A stretch of 22,941 nt of DNA from Pseudoluteimonas sp044226035 (GTDB lineage Bacteria > Pseudomonadota > Gammaproteobacteria > Xanthomonadales > Xanthomonadaceae). Under the pieces are notes generated by a model. The model did no database searches. It had not been told where the DNA came from and saw nothing but the letters and a program-made list of their open reading frames with translations. The position numbers were made by a program, and so were the translations under genes. The stretch lies in assembly GCA_044226035.1 (NCBI GenBank), contig JBGAHT010000047.1, positions 1 through 22,941 on the forward strand, read 5' to 3'. This document shows, piece by piece, positions 20,842 to 22,941 of this stretch (positions are counted from its first letter, which is position 1; every line of letters begins with the position of its first letter).

Positions 20842-22941
20842 ATGTCCCTGCGTTTGCCGTTCGCGGCCTGCCTGCTGGCGATCGTGCCGCCGGCGTTCGC
20901 GGCCGATCCGGCCGATCCGGCCGCTCCTGCGCCCGATCCGGTGCAACTCGACCGGATCGAAGTGGCCTCGACGCGATTGCGCGGCGTCGAGGCCTTCGAC
21001 ATCCCGGCGTCGATCAGCCTCATCGACATCGACGACCGCGCCGCCACCGCGCGCACCGCCGCCGACCTGCTGCGCGGCGTGCCCGGGCTGCTCGCGCGCG
21101 ATCGCCAGAACTACGCCCAGGACATCCAGCTCGCGCTGCGCGGTTTCGGCGCGCGCGCCACCTTCGGCGTGCGTGGGCTGCGCGTGTTCGTCGACGGCAT
21201 CCCGGCCACCATGCCCGACGGCCAGGGCCAGGTGTCGCAGATCGCGCTGGCGGGCGTGAGCCGGGTGGAAGTGCTGCGCGGGCCGTTCTCCGCGCTGTTC
21301 GGCAATTCCTCCGGCGGCGTGGTGCAGGTGTTCAGCGCCGACGGCGAAGCGCCCGCGCGCGGACACGTGCAGGCCGACCTCGCCGGCGACGATGCGCGCA
21401 ACCTCGACGCCAGTTTCGGCGGCGCACGCGGCGACATCGACTACGCGCTGGCCGGGAACGCGTTCCGGACCGACGGCTGGCGCGACCACGGCGCCGCGCG
21501 GCGGACCACCTTCAACGCCAAGCTGGGTTTCGCCTTGCCGGGCGAGGGCCGCGTGCAACTGGTCGCGAACGCGTTCGATTCGCCGCACGCGCAGGATCCG
21601 CTCGGCCTGGACTGGGCGCAGGTGCAGGCCGATCCGCGCCAGGCCACCGCGTCCGCGTACCAGTTCGATACCCGCAAGTCGGCGCGCCAGAACCAGCTGG
21701 GCGCCACGCTGGAACAACCGCTGCATGGCGGCCAGCGCCTGCGCGTCACGGGTTATGCCGGGCAGCGCGACATCGAGCAGTACCTCGCGGTGCCGGTCGC
21801 GGCGCAGGCCAATCCGCTCAGCGGCGGCGGCGTGGTCGACCTGCGCGGCGATTACGCCGGCGCCGACCTGCGCTGGAGCTGGCGCGGCACGCTCGGCGGC
21901 GGCGAGATCGAGCTCGATGCCGGCCTCCAGGCGGATCGCCAGCGCCAGCATCGACGCGGATTCGAGAACTTCGCCGGCGACGCGCTCGGCGTGCGTGGCG
22001 CGCTGCGCCGCGACGAACGCGACGACGCGAGCGACATCGACCAGTACGCGCAGGCGTGGTGGCGTTTCGCGCCGCGCTGGGCGCTGCTGGCCGGCGCGCG
22101 CCACAGCCGGGTGGAGTTCGTCGCGCGCGACGCCTACATCGCCGCGGGCAACCCGGACGACAGCGGCCGCGTCGCCTATTCGCAATCGACCCCGGTCGCG
22201 GGCCTGGTGTTCATGCCGGGCGAACGCCTGCGTTTCCACGCATCGGCCGGGCGCGGTTTCGAAACCCCGACCTTCAACGAACTCGCCTATCGCGCCGATG
22301 GCGGCGCCGGGCTCGCCTTCGACCTCAAGCCCGCGGTCAGCCGCAACCTGGAGCTGGGCGGCAAATGGCGCAGCCGCGACGGCGCCTCGCTGGAGGCGGC
22401 CTGGTTCCGCGCCGATACCGACGACGAGCTGGCGGTGGCGAGCAACATCGGCGGGCGCAGCAGTTATCGCAACGCCGGCCGCGCGCGCCGGCAGGGATTC
22501 GAACTGTCCTCGCGCCTGCCCTTCGGCGAAACCTGGCGCCTGGACCTCGCCGCGACGTGGCTGGATGCCTACTTCCGCGACGGCTTCCTCGCGTGCAGCG
22601 GCAACGGCTGCGCCACGCCTTCCACGCAGGTGCCGGCCGGCGCCCGCATCCCCGGCACCGCGCGCCGCCAATTGCAGGCGCGCCTGGACTGGTCGCATGG
22701 CGCCTGGGAAACCGCGCTGGAGGCTTCCGCATTGGGCGCGGTCGACGCGAACGACACCGGCAGCGCGCATGCGCCCGGTTATGCGCTGTTCGCGCTGGAA
22801 CTGGCCCGCGAATGGCAACCCGGGGGCCAGGCGCTGCGCGCCTTCGCGCGCATCGACAACCTGTTCGATCGGCGCTACATCGGCTCGGTCATCGTCAACG
22901 AAGGCAGCGGCCGCTATTACGAACCCGGCCCCGGTCGCGGG
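20842..22941 (+). CDS. YncD/PqqU-like TonB-dependent receptor (C-terminus cut by window edge)
   Basis: The frame is open for 700 codons to the window edge. The end (NEGSGRYYEPGPGRG) resembles the last strands of this family, so probably only 10-20 residues are missing. A signal peptide (about 1-20, PAFA-AD) is followed by a repetitive ADPADPAAPAPDP stretch, a TonB-box-like DRIEVAST (37-44) and the plug. The plug segments DLLRGVPGLLARDRQNYAQD, ALRGFGARATFGVRGLRVFV and VDGIPATMPDGQGQVSQI, plus VEVLRGPFSALFGNSSGGV, closely resemble E. coli YncD, reported as the PQQ importer PqqU. The substrate here is inferred from that resemblance only. Start ATG 20842 begins the signal peptide; no strong ribosome-binding site is seen. 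Confidence 0.9.
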   Translation, partial: MSLRLPFAACLLAIVPPAFAADPADPAAPAPDPVQLDRIEVASTRLRGVEAFDIPASISLIDIDDRAATARTAADLLRGVPGLLARDRQNYAQDIQLALRGFGARATFGVRGLRVFVDGIPATMPDGQGQVSQIALAGVSRVEVLRGPFSALFGNSSGGVVQVFSADGEAPARGHVQADLAGDDARNLDASFGGARGDIDYALAGNAFRTDGWRDHGAARRTTFNAKLGFALPGEGRVQLVANAFDSPHAQDPLGLDWAQVQADPRQATASAYQFDTRKSARQNQLGATLEQPLHGGQRLRVTGYAGQRDIEQYLAVPVAAQANPLSGGGVVDLRGDYAGADLRWSWRGTLGGGEIELDAGLQADRQRQHRRGFENFAGDALGVRGALRRDERDDASDIDQYAQAWWRFAPRWALLAGARHSRVEFVARDAYIAAGNPDDSGRVAYSQSTPVAGLVFMPGERLRFHASAGRGFETPTFNELAYRADGGAGLAFDLKPAVSRNLELGGKWRSRDGASLEAAWFRADTDDELAVASNIGGRSSYRNAGRARRQGFELSSRLPFGETWRLDLAATWLDAYFRDGFLACSGNGCATPSTQVPAGARIPGTARRQLQARLDWSHGAWETALEASALGAVDANDTGSAHAPGYALFALELAREWQPGGQALRAFARIDNLFDRRYIGSVIVNEGSGRYYEPGPGRG

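Noticed and set aside
20901..20920. Tandem GCCGATCCG units at the start of the YncD-like receptor
   Set aside because: Only about two copies, encoding ADPADP in the linker after the signal peptide; not evidence of a mobile or regulatory repeat.

Overview
The window is a chromosomal segment from a GC-rich gammaproteobacterium, most likely of the Xanthomonadaceae/Lysobacteraceae group (Lysobacter, Luteimonas, Xanthomonas and relatives). This rests on the very high G+C, the protein sequences, a RecBCD-type recC, two TonB-dependent receptors, and -10 elements placed right against start codons. No species is assigned. There are no rRNA or tRNA genes, CRISPR arrays, transposases or phage genes. Coding density is about 95%, and the longest gap between genes is about 220 bases.

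Left third (1-8507): the 5' part of recC runs leftward out of the window. Divergent from it is a complete phospholipid-transport operon in the order mlaF-mlaE-mlaD-mlaC-mlaB-mlaA. In E. coli mlaA lies elsewhere. A dispersed-type inverted repeat sits between mlaE and mlaD. rmuC converges on mlaA with only 3 bases between the stop codons.

Middle (8604-14299): a rightward run of five small genes encodes a low-GC orphan membrane protein, a MAPEG-family protein, a DUF3052 protein, an isoprenylcysteine methyltransferase-like membrane protein and a GFA-family zinc protein. Most are joined by 4-base overlaps or gaps of 3 bases. Facing them is a leftward gene for an unusual fusion of a PTS EIIC sugar-permease domain with an EAL c-di-GMP phosphodiesterase domain, then rlmI-like rRNA methyltransferase.

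Right third (14320-22941): terC lies behind a yybP-ykoY (manganese) riboswitch and is followed by a rhomboid protease and a pyrimidine-dimer glycosylase family gene. A strong bidirectional terminator separates these from a leftward TonB-dependent receptor and a DUF2238/YjdF-like membrane protein. Divergent from the latter are phhA (phenylalanine hydroxylase) and a YncD/PqqU-like TonB-dependent receptor that is cut by the right edge.

The items most worth following are the EIIC-EAL fusion, the riboswitch with its visible competing hairpins, the recurring 'TAgACT - 6 nt - ATG' arrangement that predicts leaderless transcripts, the repeat inside the mla operon, and the small gene cluster holding two glutathione-linked families.
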